From Janthinobacterium sp. FW305-129 (lineage in GTDB: Bacteria; Pseudomonadota; Gammaproteobacteria; Burkholderiales; Burkholderiaceae_D): 64,000 bases of DNA. The notes below the pieces were generated by a model that saw only the letters and a program-made list of their open reading frames with translations, did not search any database and had not been told where the DNA came from. The position numbers and the translations under genes were made by a program. Where the stretch lies: assembly GCF_020858115.1 (NCBI RefSeq), contig NZ_JACYMM010000001.1:1-64000 (forward strand). Reading direction: 5' to 3'. Position 1 is the first letter of the stretch; every line of letters starts with the position of its first letter. Positions 38,151-47,522 of this stretch are shown piece by piece.

Positions 38151-40649
38151 ATGGCTGTGCAGCACCGCTTATTTTCACCGTGGACGCCACCCGCGCTCCA
38201 TCCCGCCACCGGCGCCGTGCGCGCCGCGCTGGCCGTGCTCCTCGCCATGGGCGCCGCCGGCGCCACTTTGCCGCAAATGGCGCTGGCGGCCGAGGCCAGC
38301 CAGGCGGCCACCGTGCGCGAGTACAGCATTCCCGCCGGCAACCTGCGCGAAGCGCTGGCCTCGTTTGCCATCGCCGCCGGCGTGAACCTGTCCACGCAGG
38401 GCGTGGCGCTGGACGGCCTGGCGACGCCGGGCTTGCAGGGCCGCCATGGCGTCACGGCCGGTTTGCAAACGTTGCTGCAAGGCAGCGGCCTCGAAGTGGC
38501 GGACGGCGGCAAGGGCAACTACCTGTTGCGAAAAATCAAGACCAGCACGGCCGATGGCGGCCTGGCCAGCATGCCCGCCGTCGTCGTCAGCGCCGAGGCG
38601 GACCGCGCCACGGAAGGCACGGGCTTGTACACGGCGCGCGCGATGTCGACGGCCACGGGCCTGAACCTGTCGCAACGCCACACGCCGCAAACGGTCAGCG
38701 TCATTTCGCGCCAGCAGATGGAAGATTTCGATCTGACCACCCTGCAGGACGTGGCGCGCGCCACGCCCGGTATCTATGGCAAGACGCAGGGCGTGTCCGA
38801 CCAGGAAACCCGGTATTTTGCGCGCGGCTTTGCCTTGAGCCACGTGAATGTCGATGGCTTGCCGCTCGATGTCACGGATTTCAATGAACGCAACGTCTCG
38901 GCCGACATGCTGATGTACGACAGGGTGGAAGTGGTGCGCGGCGCCACCGGCCTGATGGAAGGGGCGGGCGCGCCGTCGGGCAGCATCAACATGATACGCA
39001 AGCGTCCCACGGCCACGCCCCTGCTGAATGCGTCCGTGCACGCGGGAAGCTGGCAGGACCGGCAGTTGACGGTGGACGCCAGCAATGCCCTGAACGCGTC
39101 GGGCAGCGTGCGCGGGCGCGTGGCGGCCAGTCTGCGCGACAGCGACAGCTTTGTCGACGTGGTGGGCAACAGGAACGGCACCGTGTATGCGATTCTGGAG
39201 GCGGACCTGACGCCGTCGACCACGGCCGGCATCGGCTTTTCGCGCCAGCACAGCCGCACAGACGGCGTGTTCGTCGGTTTGCCGACCTTGCCCGACGGCC
39301 GCCACATGGACTTGCCCCGCTCGACTTTCCTGAACAATGCCGATTCCTTCCAGAAGCGCGACAACAACGTCGTCTTCGCCGACCTGGAAACACAGCTGGA
39401 GAAGGGCTGGCGCAGCCGCTTCGCCATCACGCATATCGATGCCTCGTCGAGCACGCGCAATACCACCAACAGCCGCGTCGGCGGTGAAACGTTTTTGCTG
39501 GAACAGTCGGAAACGGGCTGGAAATACAACACGCAACAGGTGGTGGCCGACTGGCGCCTGAGCGGTCCCGTCACCTGGTTCGGCCGCCGGCATGACGTCA
39601 TCGTCGGCGCCAGCTACCGTCATGACGATTCGGACGCGGCCCAGAGCTGGGAAGGCGCGCAAACGCGCGTGTTCGATCTGCGCCACTGGAACCCCCATGC
39701 CTACCCGATGCGCGGCGCGCCATTCGAGCCCTTTAACTGGGGCCGCAAGACGGACGAGAAGGGGATTTATGCGGCAGGCAACTTCAGCCTGGCCGATCCG
39801 CTGCGTCTGGTGCTGGGCGGGCGCTTCGGCTGGTATGCGCAGGATGTCACGGGCTGGTATGCCACCAATCCGGCGTGGCGCCGCAGCCTGACGGAAAACG
39901 CGAAGTTTACGCCGTACGCGGGCCTCGTCTACGACCTGGACCGGCACCATTCCGTGTATGCGAGCGGCACGCAGATCTTCGAGCCGCAAAGCGTGCTCGA
40001 TGTAAAAGGCAATACCTTGCCGCCGTTGAGCGGCACCAACCTGGAAGCGGGCGTCAAGGGAGAGTATTTCGGCGGCAGGCTCAACGCCAGCGGCGCTTTG
40101 TTCCGCATCAAACAAAACAACCGCGCCATGACCGATGAAGTCAATTGCCCCACGGGCGGCGCCATCTATTGCGCCCGCGCTGCCGGGCAGGTGCAAAGCG
40201 AAGGCGTCGACTTGCAACTCTCGGGCTCGCCATTGCCGGGCTGGCAGATCGCGGGCGGCTACACCTATGTGCTGGCCAAGTACACGAAAGACAGCGTGGC
40301 CGCCAACGTCGGCCAGCGCATCGCCACGGACGAGCCGAAGCAATTGTTCAAGCTGTACACGACTGTGCAGCTGCGCGGCAGCCTGGAAAAATGGAACCTG
40401 GGCGCCTCCGTGACTGCGCAGGACAAGATCGAGCGCCGCGACAAGGCTTACCTGACGCAGCAGGGCGGCTACGCCATCGTCGGGCTGACGGCTGGCTACC
40501 GCATCAGCGAACAGCTGCAGTTGCGCGTGAATATCGATAATGTGCTCGACCGCCGCTACTACCAGGCGCTCGGCTATTCCTGGTCGGGCGGGCTGGAACG
40601 CTACGGCGCGCCGCGCAGCGTGCTGGTTTCGCTGAACTACAAGCTGTAG
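38151..40649 (+). CDS. TonB-dependent ferri-siderophore receptor with STN signalling domain
   Basis: Outer-membrane receptor of 832 residues. A signal peptide is followed by an STN domain (about residues 57-125; EYSIPAGNLREALASFAIAA and the LLQGSGLEV segment), which touches FecR. The plug domain begins near QTVSVISRQQMEDFDLTTLQ and contains the VRGATGLMEGAGAPSGSINM core. The 22-strand barrel ends in RSVLVSLNYKL. It resembles the FhuE/FpvA hydroxamate-type receptors; the actual siderophore is unknown. It should be transcribed by the adjacent ECF sigma factor. Confidence 0.95.
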   Translation: MAVQHRLFSPWTPPALHPATGAVRAALAVLLAMGAAGATLPQMALAAEASQAATVREYSIPAGNLREALASFAIAAGVNLSTQGVALDGLATPGLQGRHGVTAGLQTLLQGSGLEVADGGKGNYLLRKIKTSTADGGLASMPAVVVSAEADRATEGTGLYTARAMSTATGLNLSQRHTPQTVSVISRQQMEDFDLTTLQDVARATPGIYGKTQGVSDQETRYFARGFALSHVNVDGLPLDVTDFNERNVSADMLMYDRVEVVRGATGLMEGAGAPSGSINMIRKRPTATPLLNASVHAGSWQDRQLTVDASNALNASGSVRGRVAASLRDSDSFVDVVGNRNGTVYAILEADLTPSTTAGIGFSRQHSRTDGVFVGLPTLPDGRHMDLPRSTFLNNADSFQKRDNNVVFADLETQLEKGWRSRFAITHIDASSSTRNTTNSRVGGETFLLEQSETGWKYNTQQVVADWRLSGPVTWFGRRHDVIVGASYRHDDSDAAQSWEGAQTRVFDLRHWNPHAYPMRGAPFEPFNWGRKTDEKGIYAAGNFSLADPLRLVLGGRFGWYAQDVTGWYATNPAWRRSLTENAKFTPYAGLVYDLDRHHSVYASGTQIFEPQSVLDVKGNTLPPLSGTNLEAGVKGEYFGGRLNASGALFRIKQNNRAMTDEVNCPTGGAIYCARAAGQVQSEGVDLQLSGSPLPGWQIAGGYTYVLAKYTKDSVAANVGQRIATDEPKQLFKLYTTVQLRGSLEKWNLGASVTAQDKIERRDKAYLTQQGGYAIVGLTAGYRISEQLQLRVNIDNVLDRRYYQALGYSWSGGLERYGAPRSVLVSLNYKL

Positions 40650-40659
40650 CGGCTGCGCC

Positions 40660-40690
40660 AGCAGAGCGCGCCCGTCCGGGCGCCTCTGCT
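40660..40690 (+). terminator. Hairpin after the TonB receptor
   Basis: Arms AGCAGAG (40660-40666) with GCGCCC (40668-40673) pair with GGGCGC (40678-40683) and CTCTGCT (40684-40690), leaving a GTCC loop and one bulge. No T run follows, so its efficiency as a terminator is uncertain. Confidence 0.5.
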
Positions 40691-40723
40691 ACACTGCCGC
40701 CGTCTTTATCTTTTCACTCTGCC

Positions 40724-41092
40724 ATGACCGCCATCCCTGTCCTTACGCCCCTGAAAAGCGCCTTCCAGCAATCGCGCGCCGAAAATAACATCGAGCTGAT
40801 CCTGCCTGAACTGCTGGCCGCGCAATTGCACGTCGTCATCGGCGGGCAAAGCGAGCAGATCGACCTGTTCCTCGTGCCGTCGCCGAATCCCGAGCGCCAG
40901 TGCGTGACGGTGGCGGAAGACCCGGCCTTCCTGGCCGGCATCAATTTTCCCAAGATTCCCGTCACGGGTGCGCAGCTGATCGCGTCCATTCCCGCCGAGA
41001 TCGAAATCGTCATCCTGCATGGCGATGGCGCCAATTACCTGACGCGCGAGCAGCTGGCGTGGTTCCGCGGCATGCTGGCACAGAACGCTTGA
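40724..41092 (+). CDS. SseB-like hypothetical protein
   Basis: Cytoplasmic protein of 122 residues. The pattern of an N-terminal helix (LKSAFQQSRAE), a LILPELLAAQLHVVI segment, a central FLVPSPN and a C-terminal AEIEIVILHGDGANYLTREQ resembles the N-terminal domain of the SseB family. This is recall by pattern and the match is moderate. It shares a TTGA overlap with the next gene, so they are probably co-translated. Confidence 0.6.
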   Translation: MTAIPVLTPLKSAFQQSRAENNIELILPELLAAQLHVVIGGQSEQIDLFLVPSPNPERQCVTVAEDPAFLAGINFPKIPVTGAQLIASIPAEIEIVILHGDGANYLTREQLAWFRGMLAQNA

Positions 41093-41745
41093 GCGCAGAG
41101 CCGGCGCGCAAGCTGAAAGGGGCGCGCGCCGAATGGATCTGCTTTGCGCCAGCCGACGATGCGGCGGCCCAGGCGGCGCTGATGGCGGACATGCGTCCCG
41201 TGCTGTCGCGCAGCGTGCTGCTGGCCGGCTGCGCGCTGATCCTCGCCTTTGTCGGGCAAGCCGTCTGGCGCGACGTGCCGTACGCGGGCGAGGCAGTGTT
41301 GTTCGGTCCGCTGGCTCTGGCCGCCTGGATCGCGGGCCTGGTGCTGTTTCCCGGACGCGCTTTGCTCTTTCATGTGGAACTTGGCGATGCGGGCCTGTTG
41401 CTGCGGCGCCATGCGCGGCGCCTGCCCGGCTGGGATAAAAGCGTGCAGCTGGAGTTGGCGCAGCTGCAGCGGCTGGACGTGGTCACGTATGCGGGCGCAT
41501 TGCAGGTCTATCGGACCCCGGCACCGCTGGCGCGCGTGGAGCTGCTGCTCTACACGACTCTCGCGGACTGTCCGCTGATCCGCGTGGTGGGCCTGAACTT
41601 GCCCGTGCCGCAGCGCTGGACGCTGTGCCAGATCAAGGAGGAACTGAGCCGCCGCTGTAGACTGGCCGGTATCCCTGTCCGCGAGACGGCTGGGCCGATC
41701 AGCCAGGAATCCGCGGCCATCCGCGCGCGCTGGCCGCAGGGGTAG
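41089..41745 (+). CDS. Hypothetical membrane protein with two transmembrane helices
   Basis: About 218 residues. Two membrane helices lie near residues 45-62 (VLLAGCALILAFVGQAVW) and 70-90 (AVLFGPLALAAWIAGLVLF); the remaining 130 residues are predicted soluble and basic, possibly a PH-like fold. The start is uncertain: TTG 41089 overlaps the upstream stop and lacks a strong ribosome site. I do not recognise the family. Pairing with the SseB-like gene is the only context. Confidence 0.55.
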   Translation: MSAEPARKLKGARAEWICFAPADDAAAQAALMADMRPVLSRSVLLAGCALILAFVGQAVWRDVPYAGEAVLFGPLALAAWIAGLVLFPGRALLFHVELGDAGLLLRRHARRLPGWDKSVQLELAQLQRLDVVTYAGALQVYRTPAPLARVELLLYTTLADCPLIRVVGLNLPVPQRWTLCQIKEELSRRCRLAGIPVRETAGPISQESAAIRARWPQG

Positions 41746-42107
41746 GCGCAGACGGGCCAGTGTCGCATCGCCGCCGCAATAACTATCATTTTTGATAACT
41801 ATATTGCTGAAGTCCTATGAATATGTTCGCAAAGCAACTATACTCATGGCTCTTTAAAAAATCATCGTCACGCTGGCGGCCAGCCATCCGCGCCAGAGTT
41901 CGTACGCATTCCGCTTTTTCACTCTGTAAAAAGCACCTTTCCCCCGCGCGGCAGGCGCGGGCGTGATGACCGAGCCTTGCCCTGGTCGACTGCTACCGTT
42001 GTCATTTCCGCTGTGTTGCCGCTTTAGTAAAAGGCGTGGCGCCGGCGCGCGCGGTGCGCCGTCATGTTTTGCGACGTCACGTTTCACTCTATTGAGTTCA
42101 CGACAGT
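41746..42107 (+). other. Intergenic region upstream of the MHYT kinase
   Basis: These 362 bases hold no supportable gene. The first half (about 41775-41875) is AT-rich and includes the dyad TATCA-TTTT-TGATA near 41783-41796. The second half is GC-rich. It probably contains the promoter of the downstream kinase, but I cannot place the -35/-10 boxes with confidence. Confidence 0.4.
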
Positions 42108-45100
42108 ATGCTGAGTTCCATCTTTGCCGTATCGGACGATACCTTGCCGTATATCTATGGCACGCACAATGTCTGGCTGGTGCTGTTTTCCATCGCTATC
42201 GCCATCTTCGCCTCGTTCATGGCCTTGCAGATCGCCGGCATGGCGCGCAGCAGCGAGCGGGGATTCCAGCGCCAGACGGCCATCATCACGGGCGCCATCG
42301 CGCTGGGCGGCGGCATCTGGTCGATGCACTTCATCGGCATGCTGGCTTTCGACATCTGCACGCGCGTGTCCTTCGAACCGGGCCTGACCCTGCTGTCCAT
42401 GCTGCCAGGCGTGGCGGCCTCGTGGGTGGCGCTGCACTTGCTGGCGCGCCCGCGCATCAGCTGGCGCCAGCTGGTGGTGGGCGGCGTGCTCGTCGGCGTG
42501 GGCATCGGTTCCATGCATTACAGCGGCATGGCCGCCATGCAGACTTCGCTGACCCTGCATTACCAGCCCTGGCTGTTCGCGCTGTCGCTGCTGGTGGCCG
42601 TCGTCATGGCCATGCTGGCGCTGTGGATACGCTTCGGCCTGAGCGCCATGCGTTTGCGCCTGGGGCCGCTGGCGTCCTTGTTTGCCAGCAGTGCCGTCAT
42701 GGGGCTGGCCATTTCCGGGATGCATTACACGGGCATGCTGGCGGCGCGCTTTTCCGGCACGCCCACGGCGGGCGACAATACGATTACCGTGCAAGCCTCG
42801 TTCGTGGCCCTGGCCGTGGCCCTGATCACCGTCACCCTGACGGTGTTTGTCGCCGCCGCGAACGGCTTGCTGCGCTACCGCCAGCTGCTGCGCCACGCCA
42901 GCGCCAGCGAATCGCGGCTGCGCGCCATTGTCGATACGGCCGCCGACGGCTTGATCACCATCGATGGCCAGGGCAAGGTGCGCTCCTTCAATCCCGCCGC
43001 GGAAAGCCTGTTCGGCTGGCGCGAAGCGGACATCGTCGGGCGCGACGCCAGCGTGCTGCTGCAGCCGGCCGACGCGGCCGAATACGAGGGTTATCTGCGC
43101 GACTACCTGGAAACGGGCGCCTCGCGCATCCTCGACAGCGGACGCGAACTCGATGGCTGCCACAAGGATGGCGCCGTGCTGCCCATGCGCGTGGCGATCG
43201 GCAAGATCGACACGCCGGGCCAGCCCCTGTTCGTGGCCTTCGTCACGGACATGCGCTCGTCGCGCAGCATGGAGCAGGCGCTGAAGGACAGCGAGCGCCA
43301 GTACCGCACCCTGATCCGTAATATCCCCGGCGTGTCCTTCCACTGCAGCTTCGCGCCCGAATGGAAGATGATTTTCATCAGCGACGCCGTCTTCAACCTG
43401 ACGGGCTGGATGCCGCAGGACTTCATCGAAGGGCGGGTCAGGCTGTTCGACCTCGTGCATCCGGACGACCGCCAGCGCGTCAACGACACCTGCGTGCAGG
43501 CGGCCGGCGAACAGCGCGACTTCGAGAACGTCTACCGCATGCTCCACCGCGACGGGCGCGAGCGCTGGGTGCGCGAAAGCAGCGGCCCCGTGCTCGATAA
43601 CGACGGCGTGGTGCGCTGGATTGACGGCGTCATCCTCGACATCACGGAAAGCGAATTGCGCAACGCCGAATACGAAGGCAAGGTGACGGCCATTTCGCGC
43701 GCGACGGCCGTCGCGGAGTTCGACCTGCAGGGGCGCATCCTGGAAGTGAACCAGAACTTCCTCGACCTGGTCGGCTACCGGCTCGAGGACGTGCTGGGCC
43801 TGCACCACAGCATCTTCTGCGAACCTGCCCACGTGACCTCGCCCGACTACATCGCGTTCTGGCAGCACCTGGCGGGCGGCGAATTCAATACGGGCGAGTA
43901 CAAGCGCATCGGCAAGGATGGCAGGGAAGTGTGGATACAGGCCTCGTACAACCCGATCTTCAACACGGACGGCAAGCCGTTCAAGGTGGTCAAGCTGGCC
44001 ACCGACGTGAGCGAACGGCGCGCCATGCAGGAAAACCTGCGCGCGGCGAAAGACCGCGCCGAGCTGGCCGCCGAATCGAAGACCAGCTTCCTGGCCAACA
44101 TGAGCCATGAGATCCGCACGCCGATGAACGCCATCATCGGCTTTACGGAAGTGCTGCTGGGGACGGCCCTGGACAGCCTGCAGCGCCGCCACCTGGGCAC
44201 GGTGCGCCAGTCGGCCCGTTCGTTGCTCGAACTGCTCAACGACATCCTCGACACGGCCAAGCTGGAAAAAGGCGCCACCGAGCTGGAACTGGTGGACTTT
44301 TCGCTGCCGGACCTGGTCGACCACGTGGCCGCGTCCCTGCGCGTCACGGCGCATGCGCGCGACCTGGTGCTGCACGTCGACGTCGATCCCGGCATGGGCC
44401 AGTTCTTCCTGGGCGACGCCCGCCGGGTGCAGCAGGTGCTGACGAACCTGATCGGCAACGCCGTCAAGTTCACGGAAGTGGGCCATGTGCGGGTGGCCGT
44501 CGACATGCAGGGAGATCAAGTCCACATCGCCGTGCACGACACGGGCATCGGCATCCCCGCCGACCGCCTGGACAAGATATTTGCACCATTCACGCAAGCC
44601 GATTCCTCGATGAGCCGGCGTTTTGGCGGCACGGGCCTGGGCACGACGATTTCGCTGCAGCTGGTCGAGCTGATGGGGGGCACCATCACCGTGGAAAGCA
44701 CCTTGGGCGTGGGCAGCGTGTTCCACGTGCTGCTGCCGCTGGCGCCGGGCAAGGCCGTGGCGCGCCGCAGCGAGCAGCCCGTGGTGGCCTTGCCGCCGCT
44801 GCGCATCCTGGCGGCCGACGACGTGCCGCAGAACGTGGAGCTGCTCCTGATCAGCCTGGGCGCGGCCGGCCACCAGGTGATCGCCGCCAGCGATGGCGAG
44901 AGCGCCGTGCGCGAATTCGGCAAGGGCAGCTTCGACATCGTCCTGATGGACGTGCAGATGCCGCGCATGGATGGCCTGGAAGCGACGCGCCTGATCCGCG
45001 TGCACGAGCGCGAGCAGGGCTTGAAGGCGACGCCCATCATCGCCCTGACGGCCAGCGTGCTGGAACAGGACCGGCGCGCCGCGCAGACGGCGGGCATGAA

Positions 45101-45815
45101 CGGTTTTGCCTCGAAGCCGCTGGAAATGCACAAGCTGACGGCGGAAATCGCCCGCCTGCTCGATATCGCCGTGGCCAAGCCGCCGCCGGCGGCCGGCGCG
45201 GCGGCGCGTGCGGCCGACGGCCAGGTCGACTGGCAGCGCGGCATCGCCCTGTGGGGCGGCCGCGAAGCCTTGCAGCGGGCTATCGGCCGTTTCGTGCAGG
45301 CCAATGGCGATTGCGCCGCCATGCTGGCGGCGGAACTGGAGCGCGGCGACGGCAGCGTGGCGGGCCACCTGCTGCACCGTATCAAGGGCGCGGCGGGCAA
45401 TTTGTGCCTGGTGCAGGTCGAAAGCCTGCTGGGACGCATCGAGCAGGCGATTGCGCGCCAGCTGCCGGCCACCGAATTGCTGCTGCAGCTGGCGGCCGCC
45501 TTCGTGGCGCTGGCCGGCGAGCTGGAAGAAGTTGGGATGCCCGCCGTGGCCATGCAGGCGCCGGCCGCCAGCGCGCCGCTCGATGCGCCTGCCGCTGGCG
45601 CCTTGCTGCGGCAAGCCATCGCCAGCCTGGAAGGCGGGCAGCTGGACGATGCCCTGATGGCGCAGATCGCCGCCATGCTGGCGCCGCACGGCCAGCAGCA
45701 GCGCCTGCAGGCGCTGGCCAGCGCCATCGACGACTTTGAATTTGCGCGTGCCGCGGGCGTGCTGCGCCAGCTGCTGGCGTGGCTGGAAGCACCAGCGCCT
45801 GCCGACCTTTCCTGA
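42108..45815 (+). CDS. MHYT-PAS hybrid histidine kinase with REC and Hpt domains
   Basis: Large membrane sensor kinase of 1,235 residues. The N-terminal seven-helix MHYT domain has three signature repeats (SMHFIGM, SMHYSGM, GMHYTGM) thought to bind a metal and sense a diatomic gas. Three PAS domains follow (about 265-640; for example AIVDTAADGLITIDGQGKV and a GVSFHCSFAPEW segment). Then come HisKA (NMSHEIRTPMNAIIGF), HATPase (DTGIGIPADR and GTGLGTTISLQL), a receiver (IVLMDVQMPRMDGLEA) and a C-terminal Hpt domain with His in LLHRIKGAAGNL. It is followed 13 bp later by an HD-GYP regulator, probably its partner. Confidence 0.95.
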   Translation: MLSSIFAVSDDTLPYIYGTHNVWLVLFSIAIAIFASFMALQIAGMARSSERGFQRQTAIITGAIALGGGIWSMHFIGMLAFDICTRVSFEPGLTLLSMLPGVAASWVALHLLARPRISWRQLVVGGVLVGVGIGSMHYSGMAAMQTSLTLHYQPWLFALSLLVAVVMAMLALWIRFGLSAMRLRLGPLASLFASSAVMGLAISGMHYTGMLAARFSGTPTAGDNTITVQASFVALAVALITVTLTVFVAAANGLLRYRQLLRHASASESRLRAIVDTAADGLITIDGQGKVRSFNPAAESLFGWREADIVGRDASVLLQPADAAEYEGYLRDYLETGASRILDSGRELDGCHKDGAVLPMRVAIGKIDTPGQPLFVAFVTDMRSSRSMEQALKDSERQYRTLIRNIPGVSFHCSFAPEWKMIFISDAVFNLTGWMPQDFIEGRVRLFDLVHPDDRQRVNDTCVQAAGEQRDFENVYRMLHRDGRERWVRESSGPVLDNDGVVRWIDGVILDITESELRNAEYEGKVTAISRATAVAEFDLQGRILEVNQNFLDLVGYRLEDVLGLHHSIFCEPAHVTSPDYIAFWQHLAGGEFNTGEYKRIGKDGREVWIQASYNPIFNTDGKPFKVVKLATDVSERRAMQENLRAAKDRAELAAESKTSFLANMSHEIRTPMNAIIGFTEVLLGTALDSLQRRHLGTVRQSARSLLELLNDILDTAKLEKGATELELVDFSLPDLVDHVAASLRVTAHARDLVLHVDVDPGMGQFFLGDARRVQQVLTNLIGNAVKFTEVGHVRVAVDMQGDQVHIAVHDTGIGIPADRLDKIFAPFTQADSSMSRRFGGTGLGTTISLQLVELMGGTITVESTLGVGSVFHVLLPLAPGKAVARRSEQPVVALPPLRILAADDVPQNVELLLISLGAAGHQVIAASDGESAVREFGKGSFDIVLMDVQMPRMDGLEATRLIRVHEREQGLKATPIIALTASVLEQDRRAAQTAGMNGFASKPLEMHKLTAEIARLLDIAVAKPPPAAGAAARAADGQVDWQRGIALWGGREALQRAIGRFVQANGDCAAMLAAELERGDGSVAGHLLHRIKGAAGNLCLVQVESLLGRIEQAIARQLPATELLLQLAAAFVALAGELEEVGMPAVAMQAPAASAPLDAPAAGALLRQAIASLEGGQLDDALMAQIAAMLAPHGQQQRLQALASAIDDFEFARAAGVLRQLLAWLEAPAPADLS

Positions 45816-45828
45816 TATTGGACTGACG

Positions 45829-46824
45829 ATGACCTTACACGAAGACAAACCGATCCTGCTGCTGGTCGACGATGAAGCGACGAACCTGCAGGTGCTGCGC
45901 CAGATTTTGCAGGACGATTACCGCCTGCTGTATGCCAAGGATGGCGAGAAGGCGCTGGAACTGGCGCAGAACAACCCTGTCGAACTGATCCTGCTCGACA
46001 TCATGATGCCCGCCATGACGGGCTATGAGGTGTGCCGCCAGCTGAAAGCCATGCCGGCCACGGCCTCCATCCCCGTCATTTTCGTCACCGCCCTGTGCGA
46101 CGTGAAGGATGAGGCGGACGGCTTCGACGCCGGCGCCGTCGACTACATCACGAAACCCGTCAGCCCGCCCATCGTGCGCGCCCGCGTGCGCACGCATTTG
46201 TCGCTGGTGGACGCAGAGGAATTGCGCCGCTCGCGCCTGCAGGTGATCCAGACCCTGGGCCAGGCGGCCGAGTACAAGGATAACGAGACGGGCATGCACG
46301 TCATCCGCATGAGCTATTACGCGCGCCAGCTGGCGCTGGCGGCCGGCTACAGCGCGGCCAGGGCGGAAGATTTGTTGAACGCGGCACCGATGCATGACGT
46401 GGGCAAGATCGGCATCCCCGACGCCATCCTGCAAAAGCCGGGCAAGCTCGATGCGGAAGAATGGAACGTCATGCGCCGCCACGCGGAAATCGGCGCGGCC
46501 ATCATCGGCGAGCACGCGGGCGGCCTGCTGAAAATGGCGCGCACCATCGCTCTGACGCACCACGAGAAATGGGATGGCAGCGGCTATCCGCAAGGCTTGC
46601 AAGGCGAGCAAATCCCCCACGAAGGCCGCATCGTCGCCATCGCCGACGTCTTCGACGCCCTCACCAGCGAGCGCCCCTACAAGCCCGCCTGGACGGTGCC
46701 GGACGCGATCGCCACCATGCAGCGCGACAGCGGCACGCATTTCGATCCGCAGCTGCTGGCGCTGTTCATCGAACAGTTGCCGGCCATGCTGGAGATCAAG
46801 GACAAGTGGCGCGAGCCGGCGTAG
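45829..46824 (+). CDS. Response regulator with HD-GYP c-di-GMP phosphodiesterase domain
   Basis: RpfG-like protein of 331 residues. Residues 8-125 form a receiver with phospho-acceptor in ILLDIMMPAMTGYEV and a KPVSP end. The HD-GYP domain follows with HDVGKIGIPD, HHEKWDGSGYP and IADVFDALTSERPYKPAW, all expected catalytic residues present. It should hydrolyse cyclic di-GMP when phosphorylated. The ATG at 45829 follows the MHYT kinase closely, so the two form a sensor/output pair. It could tune motility or biofilm, and the window also encodes a giant adhesin, but a link is inference. Confidence 0.95.
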   Translation: MTLHEDKPILLLVDDEATNLQVLRQILQDDYRLLYAKDGEKALELAQNNPVELILLDIMMPAMTGYEVCRQLKAMPATASIPVIFVTALCDVKDEADGFDAGAVDYITKPVSPPIVRARVRTHLSLVDAEELRRSRLQVIQTLGQAAEYKDNETGMHVIRMSYYARQLALAAGYSAARAEDLLNAAPMHDVGKIGIPDAILQKPGKLDAEEWNVMRRHAEIGAAIIGEHAGGLLKMARTIALTHHEKWDGSGYPQGLQGEQIPHEGRIVAIADVFDALTSERPYKPAWTVPDAIATMQRDSGTHFDPQLLALFIEQLPAMLEIKDKWREPA

Positions 46825-46835
46825 GGAGCCTCAGC

Positions 46836-47516
46836 TCAGGGCGGGGCCACGCGCAGGCGGTCGGCCAGCAAGCGCGGATATGCTTCAGTGTCGCCGAATT
46901 GCACGTGTGAGCACGCCATGCTTGTCCCCAATGTTGTCATCTGGCGAGAAGAAATCGCATAGGCAAGTTTGCCGGGTTGTCGGCGCGATGGATACATGAA
47001 GCCGTGAATCGCGCCTGCCTCCTGTGCAATGATCTGATCCAGCTGCCAGCCCAGCCATTGGCACCAGCCGTGATCTGGGCTGTGCAATTGATCGTAAGTG
47101 CCCAGGCGGCTGGCGGCCAGCCCGGTCAGATCGAGCAATTGCAGCGGGGCGCTGAATGACAAGGTCGCGATCAGGGCTTGCTCCGCCCGGTGTGCGATGT
47201 AAAACGTGCCCGGGCGCGTTACGTCGTTTTGGCAAAGCTGGGCTTCCCAGGCCGCCGTGTAGGCATCGTCCGCAAGATACGCCCAGTGATAGGGGAAGCC
47301 GGCCGCATCTGCCAGTTCGGCGGGCGGGCCGAAGCGATAGGTGCGCTGGACTTTCAACGGCCAGATCGATGCCGTGTTCCATGCCGCGCGCACCAGGACC
47401 TGGCCTGCTGGATGGGTGATGATATGACTCAATAATTCAGCGCGCAACGATGCCAGCGCCGGCAGGCGCGCGGTCATTTCTGGCGGGACAGGCGTATCTT
47501 TCAGTTGCAGCGTCAT
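46836..47516 (-). CDS. RES-domain toxin
   Basis: NAD+-degrading toxin of the RES family, 226 residues. The conserved residues are visible: Arg61 in TYRFGPP, Tyr80/Glu91 in HWAYLADDAYTAAWEAQL, and Ser177 in GFMYPSRR. RES toxins phosphorolyse NAD+ and stall growth. The start lies 6 bp after the antitoxin stop. It is at the upper end of the usual length, with about 50 additional N-terminal residues before the RES core. Confidence 0.85.
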   Translation of the reverse strand: MTLQLKDTPVPPEMTARLPALASLRAELLSHIITHPAGQVLVRAAWNTASIWPLKVQRTYRFGPPAELADAAGFPYHWAYLADDAYTAAWEAQLCQNDVTRPGTFYIAHRAEQALIATLSFSAPLQLLDLTGLAASRLGTYDQLHSPDHGWCQWLGWQLDQIIAQEAGAIHGFMYPSRRQPGKLAYAISSRQMTTLGTSMACSHVQFGDTEAYPRLLADRLRVAPP

Positions 47517-47522
47517 GCGGGG

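Noticed and set aside
42084-45848. Very long minus-strand open frame opposite the MHYT kinase
   Set aside because: Composition is a GC-rich shadow rich in His, Arg and Gln; the plus strand has all kinase motifs in order.
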